A DNA stretch of 64,000 nt from Wolfiporia cocos (GCA_029448655.1 JACCLO010000009.1:620001-684000); one strand, 5' to 3'. Shown: positions 22,822 to 34,585, counted from the first letter of the stretch. Made by a program: numbers and translations. Notes: generated by a model from the sequence alone, not told the origin.

Positions 22822-23514
22822 TGTTACAGCCATTTTACTTTTTCCTTCGCATATCTGCAGAACCTGCTATCAGGTAAATACAATACAGGGATTTGTTGCA
22901 CAGCCAGAATCCCTGGCTACTCATGACTCTATCAGGCACAACTGCAATCACGCTAACAAATGGGGCTTATTTCTTTCTGACAGATTCAACTCTGTCCTTG
23001 TTTCATATTTATCATTCCATGATTAACAGATGGCATATAACCGCCATATCATTTCCATCTATCATCTCAGATATATCATTGCATACCTATCATATGTTTC
23101 AGCTATGGCGTAGATAGTAGCGGTGACATCTGGGATGGACAAGACCTCTAAAACCTTGCATAGTATAAATACCTCTGTAACTTGCATCAAACGGCTTCTC
23201 AGCTTGACCTTGTTGTACAAACAAGAAGTCTTATACTCATTCTCAAACATAGGAAACTATGCTCAGTATTCACTGAGCTATCGAATGACTAAGTCCCTGA
23301 AGTGCACACTGACTTCTCTGACTTAGACAGGTCTTCTATTAGGACCTGTATCAGATATATTCTCTAACACATATTGAATATTAACTGATCCCTCAGGACT
23401 TGAGGACTGAAGGCTTCATATACAGAAAGAGTCTTGTGTTTAAGCATCTAGCTAAACACAGAAGATATATTTGAAACTTGACAATACAAAGAACGGGTAT
23501 TTGACCCATTAACA
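22822..23514 (+). mobile_element. solo LTR, family D (D3)
   Basis: The 693-bp unit begins TGTTACAG and ends CCATTAACA, with the 5-bp direct repeat CATTC on both sides (22817-22821 and 23515-23519). Its order of motifs matches D1. Confidence 0.88.
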
Positions 23515-23552
23515 CATTCAATATCCTGGTCTGAGACTATAAGTGAATAGAT

Positions 23553-24107
23553 TGACACGGAATGTACCCTAGATACCCCCCTATGTTCCTATGGTCCTAT
23601 GGTTCAAGGCTAAGTTCCTAAGGACAAGATGCAGGATGAGGAGAAACCCCCAGACTAGTGAGTGGTTGCTTAGAAGCAGAGGTGCATGTGCAGGGATGAT
23701 AGCATGAAGGGCTGTCCCACCAGTATGTCAGTGGATGCTGAGATGAATAGTTCTGAGGTGTACCTCAGAATGCATGGGCATATATACATAAGGTATCCGC
23801 CTACTCTAAGGTACTCAGCCCACCCTAAAGGTGTAGTCTGTGTGTGGTATCTATCTATGTGCCATAATCACAATGTGTAAACCTCGTCTAGGGCTACACA
23901 CATAAGCATAGATGACTAACTACCATGTGACCTGCCACTGGCCATGGCACTGGTGCTGGGCTATGGCTAAGGCATTGAAGTGGTGGCGTAAGCACTGAGG
24001 ACTTGTGGTAGTGTGCAATAGGGCACTAAACCTGTAAGGGGCACTGTAAGGCGCAGAATAAATCCCTAAAATCCTAGAAAAAAGTCCATGTCACAAAATC
24101 TGTGACA
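23553..24107 (-). mobile_element. solo LTR, family C (C6)
   Basis: The unit begins TGACACGG and ends ATCTGTGACA on the plus strand. Flanks are TAGAT (23548-23552) and TAGAC (24108-24112), a 5-bp duplication with one change. Orientation follows the TGTCACAGATTT start typical of family C. Confidence 0.65.
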
Positions 24108-24146
24108 TAGACAAGCTGTATTAACTTGCCTTTGGTCCAATATGTA

Positions 24147-24545
24147 TGTCTGTGAACATTTAGAGGATTTCATCTGCAGAGCTTGCAGATTATACTGTGC
24201 TTGGTTTTCCAGGTTTGAGAGTGGGTCTAAGACTCTTGTTATTACAACAAGGGCAACTGGCCCGGCTGGGACCCTCTAACCCTACATACAAGACTGTCAA
24301 GGATGGTACAAGGTGCTGCATCCAGGTCTCCAGGTGCCCCAGACTAGCAAGTAGAGGAGTTGACATCGAACCGGTACGCACAGAATGAAGAGTAAGGGGC
24401 CTAAGCCCTATTGCTGAAAATCTGGATGTAAGTCCTCATCACTCTACTTATATACATCAGTAGGGACCGGTAATGGCTTGCCCTGAAGTGCTGGCCTGTG
24501 CGCAGTAACTAAGTGGATCACATGATACTGTAACTACTTGTGACA
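24147..24545 (-). mobile_element. solo LTR, C-related (C9)
   Basis: The 399-bp unit begins TGTCTGTG and ends TTGTGACA and is flanked by the perfect 5-bp direct repeat ATGTA (24142-24146 and 24546-24550). A TATATA motif near 24452 points to the minus strand. Confidence 0.7.
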
Positions 24546-24885
24546 ATGTATGTAATGTTAAGTAACGAGCGATGACCGTGGTGTGAGTAAAGGAAGCATG
24601 TGCCTACCCAGGAGGCACAGGTGATGTGGTCAATGGCATCTAAACTAGAGGGAGAGATGTGGAGAAGTGGTAATATTAAGGAATATAATACCTGGGCAAA
24701 TGCACAAAACGGTCTGTGACACAACAAATACACGAGTTTATATACTAATTTGAGTGTCCATGGTCCCAATTATCTCAGAGGTCACTACCACTAAGTACAC
24801 TCCAGTCTGAAACATATGATATGTATGCAGTGATGAATCTGTAATGTAGTGATGTGCATGGCCTGGCCCACCCTGAAAGCTGGGG
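24546..24885. other. no gene or defined repeat seen
   Basis: This is CpG-poor sequence between two solo LTRs, without an open frame or a terminal-repeat structure I can define. Confidence 0.4.
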
Positions 24886-25412
24886 TGTTATGGTAATATG
24901 TGACCAATTGTTTTTGCAACCCCCATATGATGAGACTTAGAATTCAACCACCCCACAGTGCACTATGTACTAGGTACCCCTGTTCAACCAGGGCCCCATG
25001 TCAGGCCCATAAACCCTGTATCCTCATATCAGGGCTTCTAGGTATCTCTTGTGTTCAACTACTACTTCTATCACATTTCAGCCACCATTGTGCTCAACTG
25101 CAGCATTCCCATCTGTCAATGTAATGTACTAGCCTTATGGACTTAGTGGTAGCAGTACCAAGGACACCATGACCCTGATTGCTAGTTAATGGTATATAAC
25201 CCAATGTGCATACTGGCCGAGCTCTTCAGCTTGATCTTGTTGTATAAGCAAGGATCTGATACTTGTTCTCAAACTTGGGTGGCCAAGCTCCACCAGTATA
25301 TCCAAGCTCTAAGCTCTCTGGTAGCCACCTTAGAGCCAACAAGTAGTGTGTTACTCATCACTAAGTAGCTTATCTAAGCTATCTTCACTAAATGGATATT
25401 TGATCCATAACA
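24886..25412 (+). mobile_element. solo LTR, family E (E1)
   Basis: The 527-bp unit begins TGTTATGG and ends CCATAACA with the 5-bp direct repeat TGGGG (24881-24885 and 25413-25417). The stem-loop region CTTGTTGTATAAGCAAG follows a TATA box, as in E2 and E3. Confidence 0.85.
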
Positions 25413-25479
25413 TGGGGCTACAGCTCAGCTTGAGGCAGCTTGGGCTTACCATGAATGCAAGCCAGGCCCTCTACAATGG

Positions 25480-26049
25480 TGTCACAGATTTTCTAGGGTC
25501 TATATTGCTGGCCCTCCGTGACAGGTTTTTGCCACTTACCAGCCTTGAACTCATGCATTTGCATCTATATGGACACGTGATCAGTTGTATGTAGCACCTA
25601 GGGTACATCATGTTCCGTTGTATCTACAGGTCACATGGTTAGTAGTTTAGCACGTAGGTACACAAGGCCATACAGACTGGCAGCTATCATAGGATCAATG
25701 CACATGCCATGCCTTTAGGGTGGCCTTAGCTATGCTAATACTGACTGCACTGTACATATAAGCTACGACATCTGGGGCTTACTCCCAAGACTTGTTATTC
25801 TCATTGTGGGGGTGTGTCCCCTCATTCTTACTTAGTGCCTCTGCCTTTCCCTCTGAGTGTGCCTCAGTGGCATCACCATCCCAGCAAGGGTAGTCCCTTT
25901 AGCGCAGTATTGGGACATAAGGGTACACCTAGTCAGTTCATGATAAATGGCTTGGGCCCAGCTTGGGCCCAGCTCTGGCTTAAGCTGTGGCTTATGGGTA
26001 ATAGGAAGGACCTCAGAATTATTGGTTTGTACAGTTCAAAATGGTGACA
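25480..26049 (+). mobile_element. LTR, family C (C3), right end uncertain
   Basis: It begins TGTCACAGATTTT like other C copies and shares the internal TCTGGGGCTTACTCCC block (25771 onward). The right end is set at GGTGACA, which restores the TGTCAC...GTGACA inverted ends, but the flanks (AATGG and CAACA) do not match, so the end may be wrong by a few bases. Confidence 0.55.
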
Positions 26050-26317
26050 CAACATATTCAGGATGCTTATATGTCTACTACTTATTGTTATTTTGATCTA
26101 CAATTGCTTTTGCAGCTGCTTATGACATTGATGGAAAATTCAGACTCCAATCACAACAGTAGCCATGAAGTTCCACACCATGTTAGTCAGAATGGTACAG
26201 GGATTGGCTTGAAATCTGTCACAGAAAAGTGACTTATCTTTTTTTCTCCCATTCTTACAGGTTCTTCCATGACTCTGCAAAGCCAGCACATCAAACCAGT
26301 ACTTGATGCAGCTCTTT

Positions 26318-26859
26318 TGTTATGGTCCTGGCAGGAGCATCCATATATTGTTTCTTTGATGCCTCACTGTACTGAGGGGCTTAGTGTGCAACTGCTTCAC
26401 TGTGCACTTTACTCTAGGGACTCAAGTTCAATTGCTGACCCCATCTCATGTACAATAGCCCTATGCCCATAGTACTCTGTTGTATCGAGCTCTAGCTGAT
26501 GCCCTGTGTCTAATCACAGGTATTCTATGTCTCATCCCTTGTTGCACTCAACTGTGACACTTCTCCTTTTTTACTTAGCACGTTAGCTCAATGGACTTAA
26601 TTGTAGCAGTACCAAGGACACTATGACCCCAGTTAACAAATTGCAGTATATAACCCAATGTAAATACTGGTTGAGTTCCTCAGCTTGACCTTGTTGAATT
26701 ACAAGGATATTATACTCATTCTCAAAGGCTTGAGAAATTAAGCCCTCAACTTGTATATCAATGCTCTAACTCTGTGGAGTCCAATGAGTAGTGCACTACC
26801 TGATATGCTGAGTAACTTGACTTAGTTAGTTCAGCTGAACAGATATCTGATCCGTAACA
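26318..26859 (+). mobile_element. solo LTR, family E (E2), heavily CpG-depleted
   Basis: The 542-bp unit begins TGTTATGG and ends CCGTAACA with the 5-bp direct repeat TCTTT (26313-26317 and 26860-26864). It has the same length as E3 (32303-32844) and aligns along its whole length; many E3 CpG sites are TpG or CpA here. Confidence 0.88.
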
Positions 26860-27015
26860 TCTTTGGTGTGTGCCTAGGGATTGCTATGTGCCTGCATTAT
26901 GGATCACTGGACTTAGAATGTCATGTGACTCTGATGGTATTATGTCATTTCCCTTGTGTCATGCACTCTGGACTTGGCCCACCTCTTAGTTACTGACATG
27001 CTATGCTTATGTGAA

Positions 27016-27438
27016 TGTCACAGATTTTATCTGGGACATGGCTTCAGCCACCCCCCCCTCTAGAGGAGTTGTAGGTGGCCTTTTAGGCTCATGTGCATGT
27101 GCCAGCACCTTGCAGAGTGGTAGCATGGTATGTAGTCATATGACTTATGTGTGTAGCACTAGTAGCCCAGCCCATTACTTAGATACTTACACAATTATGC
27201 TTACATAGTACATGATGCCCTATGCATTCTGAGGTACTCCTCAGAACTAAGCACTTGGCCGTTCACCTACACACTGGTGGACGTGCCTTTATGCCTTACC
27301 CTCCCACTGCATGACTCCATACTCGTCATGCTAGACTGGGGGACCCTCTATTCTGCCATATACCTAGGCTACATGCCTTTATAGGTACAGAAGGCAGTCA
27401 CTAGGATTAGGAGGGGTATAGGGGTACATTTTGTGACA
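27016..27438 (+). mobile_element. solo LTR, family C (C8)
   Basis: The 423-bp unit begins TGTCACAGATTTT and ends TTTGTGACA. The 5-bp direct repeat GTGAA flanks it (27011-27015 and 27439-27443). Confidence 0.82.
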
Positions 27439-27443
27439 GTGAA

Positions 27444-27767
27444 TACATGATGCATGTTTGTTTACTATATTACAGGCCTGAGCACAGACCCACAATTTGT
27501 AGGTAGATAGAGGCTGCAATATGATCATGTATATATGCTCTATGTTGTTCTGAGAGTACCTCAGAACTAACGTTCTTGACTTCAGCCTTAGTGGGCCAGG
27601 GATTGTGTTATGGTTCATCTCTATGTGTGCCACCCTGCTTGTTGTCTCTGAATAACCTCTTATCCTTGACTTCCTAGTCTGCAGTGACTATGGGTGGGAG
27701 TAGCAACTTGACATTGTAGACACTTTGTTGTTCTCTGTTAGACTTTGTTGTTTTGTCAGCAGAGCAA
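27444..27767. other. no gene seen
   Basis: AT-rich, CpG-poor spacer between two solo LTRs. Nothing could be assigned. Confidence 0.4.
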
Positions 27768-28465
27768 TGTTACAGGTCATATACCTATTCGCTATATTTG
27801 AGTCATGAATATAAATCCTCTGCACTAAGTCCTGCAGACATGTGCAAGGCTCCTATAATACCTTATATGTATTAAGCCTTCAAGCCCTAAGTCAAAAGAC
27901 CTTAGGGAGTTGTTCGATACATGTTAGAGAATATATCTGTTCCGGGGTGCAAGTCGAACTAGAAGACTTGCCTAAGTCCAAGAAGTTAGTGTGCACTTTG
28001 AGGACTTAGTCATTCCAGAGCTTGGAGAATACTGAGCATAGTTTCCTACATTTGAGAAAAAGTATAAGACTTCTTGTTTATACAACAAGGTTGAGCTGAA
28101 GAGCCTCAATGCTAGTTACAAAGGTTTATATACTACATCAGGTTTTAATATTCTCACCAGTCCCTGCTGTCACTGATACTATACACATTGTAGGCTGAAA
28201 TGTATGATACGAATGTAGTGATATATCCAGAACAATAGATAGCAATTATATGACAGTTGAATGCCACCTGTCAATTGTAGAATGATAAATATGAAACAGT
28301 GGCAGAGTTGGATCTGCCAGTCTGAAACTCATACACTAGTACAACTGTGGTTGCACCCAGTAGAGTCATGAGTAGCTAGGGGAGTTGGTTGTGCAACAAG
28401 CCCCTGTATTGTATTTACCTGATGGCGAGTTCTGTGAGTGTTTGAGAAATAAAATGACTGTAACA
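27768..28465 (-). mobile_element. solo LTR, family D (D4)
   Basis: The 698-bp unit begins TGTTACAG and ends CTGTAACA on the plus strand and matches D2 in orientation. Flanks are AGCAA and GGCAA, a 5-bp duplication with one change. Most CpGs present in D1 are lost here. Confidence 0.8.
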
Positions 28466-28542
28466 GGCAAGACTTTAAGGTTTGGCAGGTGCCAGTGAGC
28501 CATAACACTTTTCCATGTCAAAATCAGTGCTGTAAGGATAAA

Positions 28543-29230
28543 TGTTATGATATTTGTTTGATGCCCAACTATCTAATCATTGCTTGAGTACTGGATAGGG
28601 GACTTGACATCCAACAGTGTTTTCCTAGGCCATATGCTCTGCCAAGTTCAACCTTGGTATTGTTTCATATTTATCATGTCTTGACAATTGATTAGTACTT
28701 ATCATCCCTTGTCAAGCAGCACATCCAGCCATGATAGTTTATCATGATAATGATATGTTGCATGCAACTGCAATGTTCCTACCTATTGTTTCACCTTGTA
28801 TTTTGCAAGTAGCTAGACTGTTAAGGGACATAGTGCAAACCCAATATGCTACACCAGTGAGAGTGTAATTAGCCACTCTACTAAAAGGGAAAATGACAGG
28901 TCATGCTGTTTTTGAGGGTCCATCTATATATGCAGGTGGCCATGCCACAATCTCATGTCCCATGCTCAGTGTCAAGTAAGTCCAGATGTATTTTCTGTGA
29001 CATAGACTACTTACAGTACCTGGTAGTACCTATGTCGCTTTGACCTCAGAAACTCATTAGCATATAAGATCTCATGTATGTAACAGTCAAGCTCTTCAGC
29101 TCAACCTTGTTGTATCAGCAAGAGTCATATAATCACTCTCAGACTTGGGTGAGCAAGCTCAGCAATATTTATTCAGCACTGAAGCCCCTCAACTAAGTCT
29201 TTAACTTAGAGCTTGGTGAGTAGTGCACTA
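28543..29230 (+). repeat. truncated D/E-related LTR fragment (F)
   Basis: The 3' half (29085-29230) carries the TATA-downstream block of the D and E LTRs, including CTCTTCAGCTCAACCTTGTTG and a CTTGTTG...CAGCAAG stem, and the AGTAGTGCACTA block of E2. The left end is proposed at TGTTATGA (28543). The right end is lost; a TA-flanked MITE sits at 29231. No target duplication was found. Confidence 0.4.
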
Positions 29231-30027
29231 AAGTTGACTCACTCATAATGCATACACTCATAATGCATATCTAGTCATAATGCATAGCTGGAGCCAGGAA
29301 CCACCATGGGGAGCAGGAAGTTATGCATAAAACGTCATACTGGATAATGCATAGCCTAATCAGGGGTTATGCATTAGTATGTCATACCGGATATGGCATA
29401 AAAGTAACTTCCTCTGCATAGCAACATTACATTTGTGATTCAGCCAAGTAAATCTAAGGTGCTGTGAACCATCTCTGAACCCTCCATGATTGGCTGCAAG
29501 CCAATCACATGACTTGGAGTTTAAGCCAAGCGCTCACCAGTCAATATTAGAAGGGGAAGTGGTCGAAGCATTTTGCTAATCAACCTGCACTGCTCTGTTG
29601 TTCAATGTCATGACATCTATATACTGAGCACTGCAAAATCTGACTGCAACAGCCATCTCAATGCATCACCCAATGCACTTTGACAAGTGCATTCATTCAT
29701 GCTGTGATCTGGAATTATGTAAGCTGCACAAACACTCGAATAGTACTGCCCTTGCATCTCACAAACAGGTTATCTTAGTGTTGAAGAGGAATGATACTGT
29801 CATGTATTTCAATGTCACTTGTATTCCATTTGTCATAGCTACATCCTCAGAACATGTCAACCAAGGTAAGTGAAGGCAGAATGTGACACCGTCATTGCAG
29901 GATGTCACAGGATATAACGGTATGTCACTGGAGTCACATGCATGTGACACACATTATAATGCATACCTAGTCATAATGCATAGTGTGAGGTGGGAATCAA
30001 CGTTATGCATTATGAGTGAGTCAACTG
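29231..30027. mobile_element. TA-flanked MITE (Tc1/mariner/pogo type)
   Basis: The 797-bp element has TIRs AGTTGACTCACTCATAATGC (29232 onward, and its complement ending 30026), identical over at least 22 bp, and sits between TA dinucleotides (29229-29230 and 30028-30029). That is the insertion signature of the Tc1/mariner superfamily. The motif ATAATGCATA is repeated many times near both ends, suggesting iterated transposase-binding sites. There is no transposase frame, so it is non-autonomous. Confidence 0.8.
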
Positions 30028-30099
30028 TACTTACCATTGAAGAATATCCAAGACAGAATATTCTGACAAGTGAAAGTATTCAACTTGCAACCATAAAGG

Positions 30100-30655
30100 G
30101 ACAATGGCAGAACTTACAGAGGCTGTAGTAGTCCAAAAAATAGTGTGGCCTCATATGCAATGAACATAAATATTCAAGCACATGAATACCCTGCATGCAA
30201 AAAGGATGGGTTCTAATATCCCAGTAATAGGCTCAAAACAGATCCACAGGGGTTAGAGAAGAGTAATGGAGCTCACAGAGGCTGTAGTGGATCAGAAGGA
30301 AATTCAATGGTCTTGGGACCATCACCAATGGAGTCCAAGGGTCAGAGTACCCCTTGGTGAAAAAAGGATGGATCAGAATGGCCCAGAAATGATCCCAGAC
30401 AATTATTGGAATAATGAGAGAACATGAATACAACACACAATGGCTATAGCAAGCTGAGTAAACCTCCTCTTGCCTTATACATAGCACCAATGGATTTGCA
30501 ATGTATGAAAACCCTTAGGCATCCAGAAGAATGAGTCAGAACAGTTAAGATGTCACAAATTATTCCAGGTCTACCAGTAAAGGGGATTGAACTCAAGACC
30601 ATACACAAGTGCCCTACCTCACACTCTAACCACTCTGCCATGGAGACACTCAAGA
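30100..30655 (-). mobile_element. tRNA-derived SINE-like unit with duplicated body
   Basis: On the minus strand about 30650-30571 reads like a degenerate tRNA: an A-box-like TGGCAGAGTGG (complement of 30630-30640) and a B-box-like GAGTTCAATCCCC (complement of 30582-30594), separated by about 37 nt as expected for an internal pol III promoter. Downstream on that strand, 30400-30100 holds two related units of about 165 bp, each with CAGAGGCTGTAGT and AAAAGGATGG blocks. A full cloverleaf cannot be drawn, so this is not a working tRNA. Confidence 0.55.
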
Positions 30656-30805
30656 AGAATAGAGATAAGGTCACATGACATGATGTCATTGGTTATCATC
30701 AAATATCAATATTAGCTAGGGTAACAATACCCATCATTCCACTAGAAGGCCTTAGGGCATATCAAAGATATGAAACATGATCAACATCACAAGAAGTAGA
30801 AGCCC

Positions 30806-31246
30806 TGTCACAGATTATTCTGTTGACGCTGACACTCAGCATATTGCCCTATGCTGGGGTCGAACCCTCGGCCCCAAGCCTTACTCGTCACATGATCAGG
30901 TAGATAGCAGTGTTAGCATCGCTATCTTATCTTAGGGTCAGATGACTGCTGCTTATGTACACTACCTCATGACCTGTAGCTAGACGCGTATGCACAGACC
31001 ATGCCTATAGGGCTGGTCGTCTGGCTAGTAGTGTACGACGCTCATGTACATAAGCCGTGGTCTCTGGGGCTTACTCCCCAGATCCTTTATTCTAGTTGTG
31101 GGAGTGCGTCCCCTCGTTCTACTCTAGCCGTGTGCCTATTCCCTCTGAGTCATTACTGGCTCTACACCATCCTCTCTGGGTGCCTCCCCTACTCGGTTAA
31201 AGGGGTTATTACAGGCATATAGGTGTGTGGTAGGCAGACCGTGACA
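30806..31246 (+). mobile_element. solo LTR, family C (C1)
   Basis: The 441-bp unit begins TGTCACAGATT and ends GACCGTGACA and is flanked by the perfect 5-bp direct repeat AGCCC (30801-30805 and 31247-31251). It keeps the shared TCTGGGGCTTACTCCCC block and many CpGs, so it is fairly young. Confidence 0.88.
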
Positions 31247-31251
31247 AGCCC

Positions 31252-31696
31252 ATACTTCTAGCCCAGCCTCGTATCAAATAAGAAGCATAATAGTATATGC
31301 AATAAGGATAAAGGTTTAGGCTTAGTAATACAGTTCATATCAAGGGGTCTGAAATCTAGCAACATATCAAATACTATAAATACCTATATCAAATATGACA
31401 CATTATGAAATATCTACATAATTCATTTCCACTGAACTCCAGTGCATACTGTTGGAGGATGTCTGCCACAGCTTCCATACCAGGGCCTCTCTCATCTATG
31501 AGAAAGGTATTCTGTGGTCTAGTAGTGCATGCACCAAGCCATGATTCTAATGCTTGATTGATATCACAAACCACTGTGGACCTGCTATGCAAGGGGTCTT
31601 GTGACATTGAAGGCATAATGTGGTGTACTGTAGCAGGTTGCCACTGAGCCAAGTCCCAGACTAGTATGCTATATAGGTAGAGAGGGGACAGCACAC
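31252..31696 (-). other. spacer with an unassigned 104-codon frame
   Basis: A minus-strand frame at 31703-31389 has some protein-like composition near its end (PGMEAVADILQQYALEF), but I recognise no family, and it overlaps an LTR edge. It may be a remnant of an older element. Nothing else is seen here. Confidence 0.25.
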
Positions 31697-32205
31697 TGAG
31701 CACACAGAGTCAAGGTAAGGGGGCATAGCCCCAAAATGAGAATAAGAGTTCTGAGGTACGAACGTCAGAGCCAGCTCATTATGTACATGAGGGCACAGTA
31801 CTACTACCAGCCCTAAAGTACTGGTCCATATGCAGGCCTAATGCCATTGCTAGGACTGTTGTAGCTACTTGTAATCTGAGTAGCATAATGTATATAACAG
31901 GTGCCAGTAATGGCACCTGCCAAACTCATGTGATGTGGTGCCTGTAAGGGCACTGGGCCATGTCATAAGTAGAGATGCCAGTAATGGCACTCTGTAGGGG
32001 TGGTCACAGGACATATATAGCACCAGACCAGTACACAAGCCTGTAGGGCCCAGTAACGGACCCCAGGCATTAGTGTAAGGTGTAGCATACCTTTCTGTAG
32101 CTACTAAGTACCTCTGTAAGGCAGTACTCTGCCTGTGAGGTGTAATACAAGGGCCTATTCCCTTGTAATCTAAGGAAAAAGGTTAGCCATGTCAGATTTG
32201 TGACA
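31697..32205 (-). mobile_element. LTR, family C (C5), left end approximate
   Basis: Reading the minus strand, it starts TGTCACAAATCTGACATGG at 32205 and carries the complement of the C-family GGGGCTTACTCCCC block. The left end lies near 31697-31700, where an ACTGA resembles the right flank ATTGA (32206-32210), a possible decayed duplication. Confidence 0.5.
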
Positions 32206-32302
32206 ATTGAATGCTGCCAATTTGCCTTCCTCCTGCAACCAGTCAGGATCAAGTGCAAATGAGCATAATTTTGACTGATTAAGGGGCTTGAATGGCAGGT
32301 GG

Positions 32303-32844
32303 TGTTACAGTTCTACTAGGTACACTCAAATATTCCGTTTGCCGCCTCACCGTGTATGAGGACTTAGCGTTCAACCGCTGTACCCAGCGCTCTATTTCTA
32401 GGGGGCCTCCGCTCAACCGTAGGCCCTGTTTCATGTATAACAACCCTATGCCCACTCTCTGTGTCCGCATCTCGTTCTAGCTGATATTCTGTGTCCAACC
32501 ACAGTAGTTCCGTGTTTCATCCCTTGTTGCGCTCAACCGCAACGCTTCTCCTTTATTACTTATGTCGTTAGCCCGACGGACTTAATAGTAGTAGTACCAA
32601 AGACACTATGACCCCGATTAACGGATCGCAGTATATAACCTGATGTAAATATCGGTCAAGTTCCTCAGCTCGACCTTGTTGAATTCAAGGATCTTATACT
32701 CGTTCTCAAAGGCTTGAGCAATTAAGCCTGCAGCTTGTATATCGACGCTCTGACTCAGAGGAGTCCGACGAGTAGTGCGCTACTCGATACGCTGAGTAAC
32801 TCGACTTAGTTATTTTGCGTTGAACGGATATTCGATCCGTAACA
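32303..32844 (+). mobile_element. solo LTR, family E (E3), CpG-rich and young
   Basis: The 542-bp unit begins TGTTACAG and ends CCGTAACA with the perfect 5-bp direct repeat GGTGG (32298-32302 and 32845-32849). A TATA box is near 32631 and a CCTTG/CAAGG stem-loop at 32673-32690. It is the CpG-rich counterpart of E2. Confidence 0.9.
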
Positions 32845-33598
32845 GGTGGTATGGGAGTATCCTCAACAGATCCTGAAGTCGGATAATTTTCTCTTGCAGT
32901 GATTCCATGATAGCAGCAAGTCATGTAAGGAGAATGCTCAAACAGTCAATCAATTACACACACAGCATTTTGGTCATAGGATAGTCACGTGGCCTATTAA
33001 CTAGGGCACCAAACCGTACCGTATTTTACGGAATACGGACCGTACGGATATGGTTACGGCTGTACCGTATATGGTCGGCAATACCTGGATACGGTACGGA
33101 TACAATACGGTTCAATACCATATCAGTACAGTATTTATACGTGTATACAGCCATACTGCGCAGTGCAGCAGCCCACAGCCACGCTCTTACAACGCGGTCT
33201 GTTCCTTCCACAGCGTGCAACATATCTTCTACCCACCCCACTGTGTGTAAGTAGACACTGTGATCACAATGACAAGTGAGGTTCTAGCACAGTACCATTG
33301 ACGTGTGTCAGCACTATGAGCAATACTAGGTACTACTAACTGTTACATTCCTTACCCTCGGCAATGTGAGATACTCATGATCACGGACATCAGCATCATT
33401 GTCAGCTACAAAACATGTGTGATCCCTTTTGAAGGTACGCAAAGCATATATATACGGCTCCAATATCATTGACTGGCAGTGCTAGCTCAGATTGCACACA
33501 TTGTTAACAAAACGAGCCAGCAAATCCATGGTGAGAGTTCCAGTGAGTGATAACAAGTTGAATCACAAGAGTCTCATCCCTCAATTATTGTTGTTAGA

Positions 33599-34585
33599 TG
33601 TCACAAGCCAATTTCAAAGCCTAGTAGAACACCCTAGGTCGACACCCCATTCACGCCATAAGCACGCTACAGCACTCTATCCAAGCCCAGCTGGGATCCT
33701 ACGGCAACGCTAGTAGAAGCCCTCCGCTATACAGGACACTACGGGCACTAGCAGGCCACCAGCAGTCTAACCCTAAACTCAGTCCAAGTCCCGGCAGCAA
33801 GAACCATACGCTGCCTAGTCCCTAAACCCGGAGTCACGAGCCGACCCCTAGAGCCCAACAGGCTACGATAGCACGATGGTACGCCTTGTACAACCAAAGG
33901 CTACCCATCGCACACTACGCTATATGCCGACTAGGGGCACGGTCTACATTCGCACGTGACCCAAAACACTAAACCTAACACCTCGCGTCCCTACCGCACG
34001 GACACTCGCCATTACCGGCATAGACATTATACTATACCCCGTACACACCCTGACCTACGAGTACAACAGGCAGGGATAATAACCCGAGGCTCTGCACGAC
34101 TGAGAACCCTACCAGTCACAGAGTGCTACACCCCGATCGCAGCCGATCACGCTCGATCAACCCACACTATACCCGGCCCGTACTGGCCAACCCCAATTGC
34201 AGCAGACCACGCCCGATCATGGACTTAGAACCCCGCCATTACCGGCGCGCCTACGATCGACGAGAACCACCGATCAAACCCGACAGATTGGCTACTCATT
34301 AGATCCGCCCCTTATATGCTACGTCGCCATGGACATCATCGCATACCAGCGCTCCGATGCCATTACCGGCCCGTAGCTCATAGCCAGTTAGATACCAGTA
34401 TGTAGAGGCCTCTGAGCCGCCGTACACAAACATGTACAAATATGTTAGGAGTATATATGCCAGGCAGTCTTGAGCGTAAACCTCAGACTTGTCTTGGCCT
34501 TTGACGGCTAGTGTTCGCGGGACCAGGAAGGCGCCTTTGAGCGAGCCCCCTTCCCCCGCTGAGTGCTAGTTTGTTGCTTGTGTCA
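33599..34585 (+). mobile_element. solo LTR, family A (A1)
   Basis: The 987-bp unit begins TGTCACAAGCC and ends GCTTGTGTCA and is flanked by the 5-bp direct repeat TTAGA (33594-33598 and 34586-34590). It matches, in opposite orientation, the LTRs of the complete element at 37372-45226 and keeps the TATATA (34452-34457) and AGACTTGTCTT (34485-34495) motifs at the same spacing. Confidence 0.92.

Noticed and set aside
30571..30650. tRNA gene on the minus strand
   Set aside because: The internal promoter boxes are good but the cloverleaf is degenerate and the context is a SINE-like repeat.
30840..30865. B-box-like GGTTCGACCCC (minus strand) in the family C LTR
   Set aside because: There is no suitably spaced A-box or tRNA fold, and the unit has LTR ends and a 5-bp duplication.
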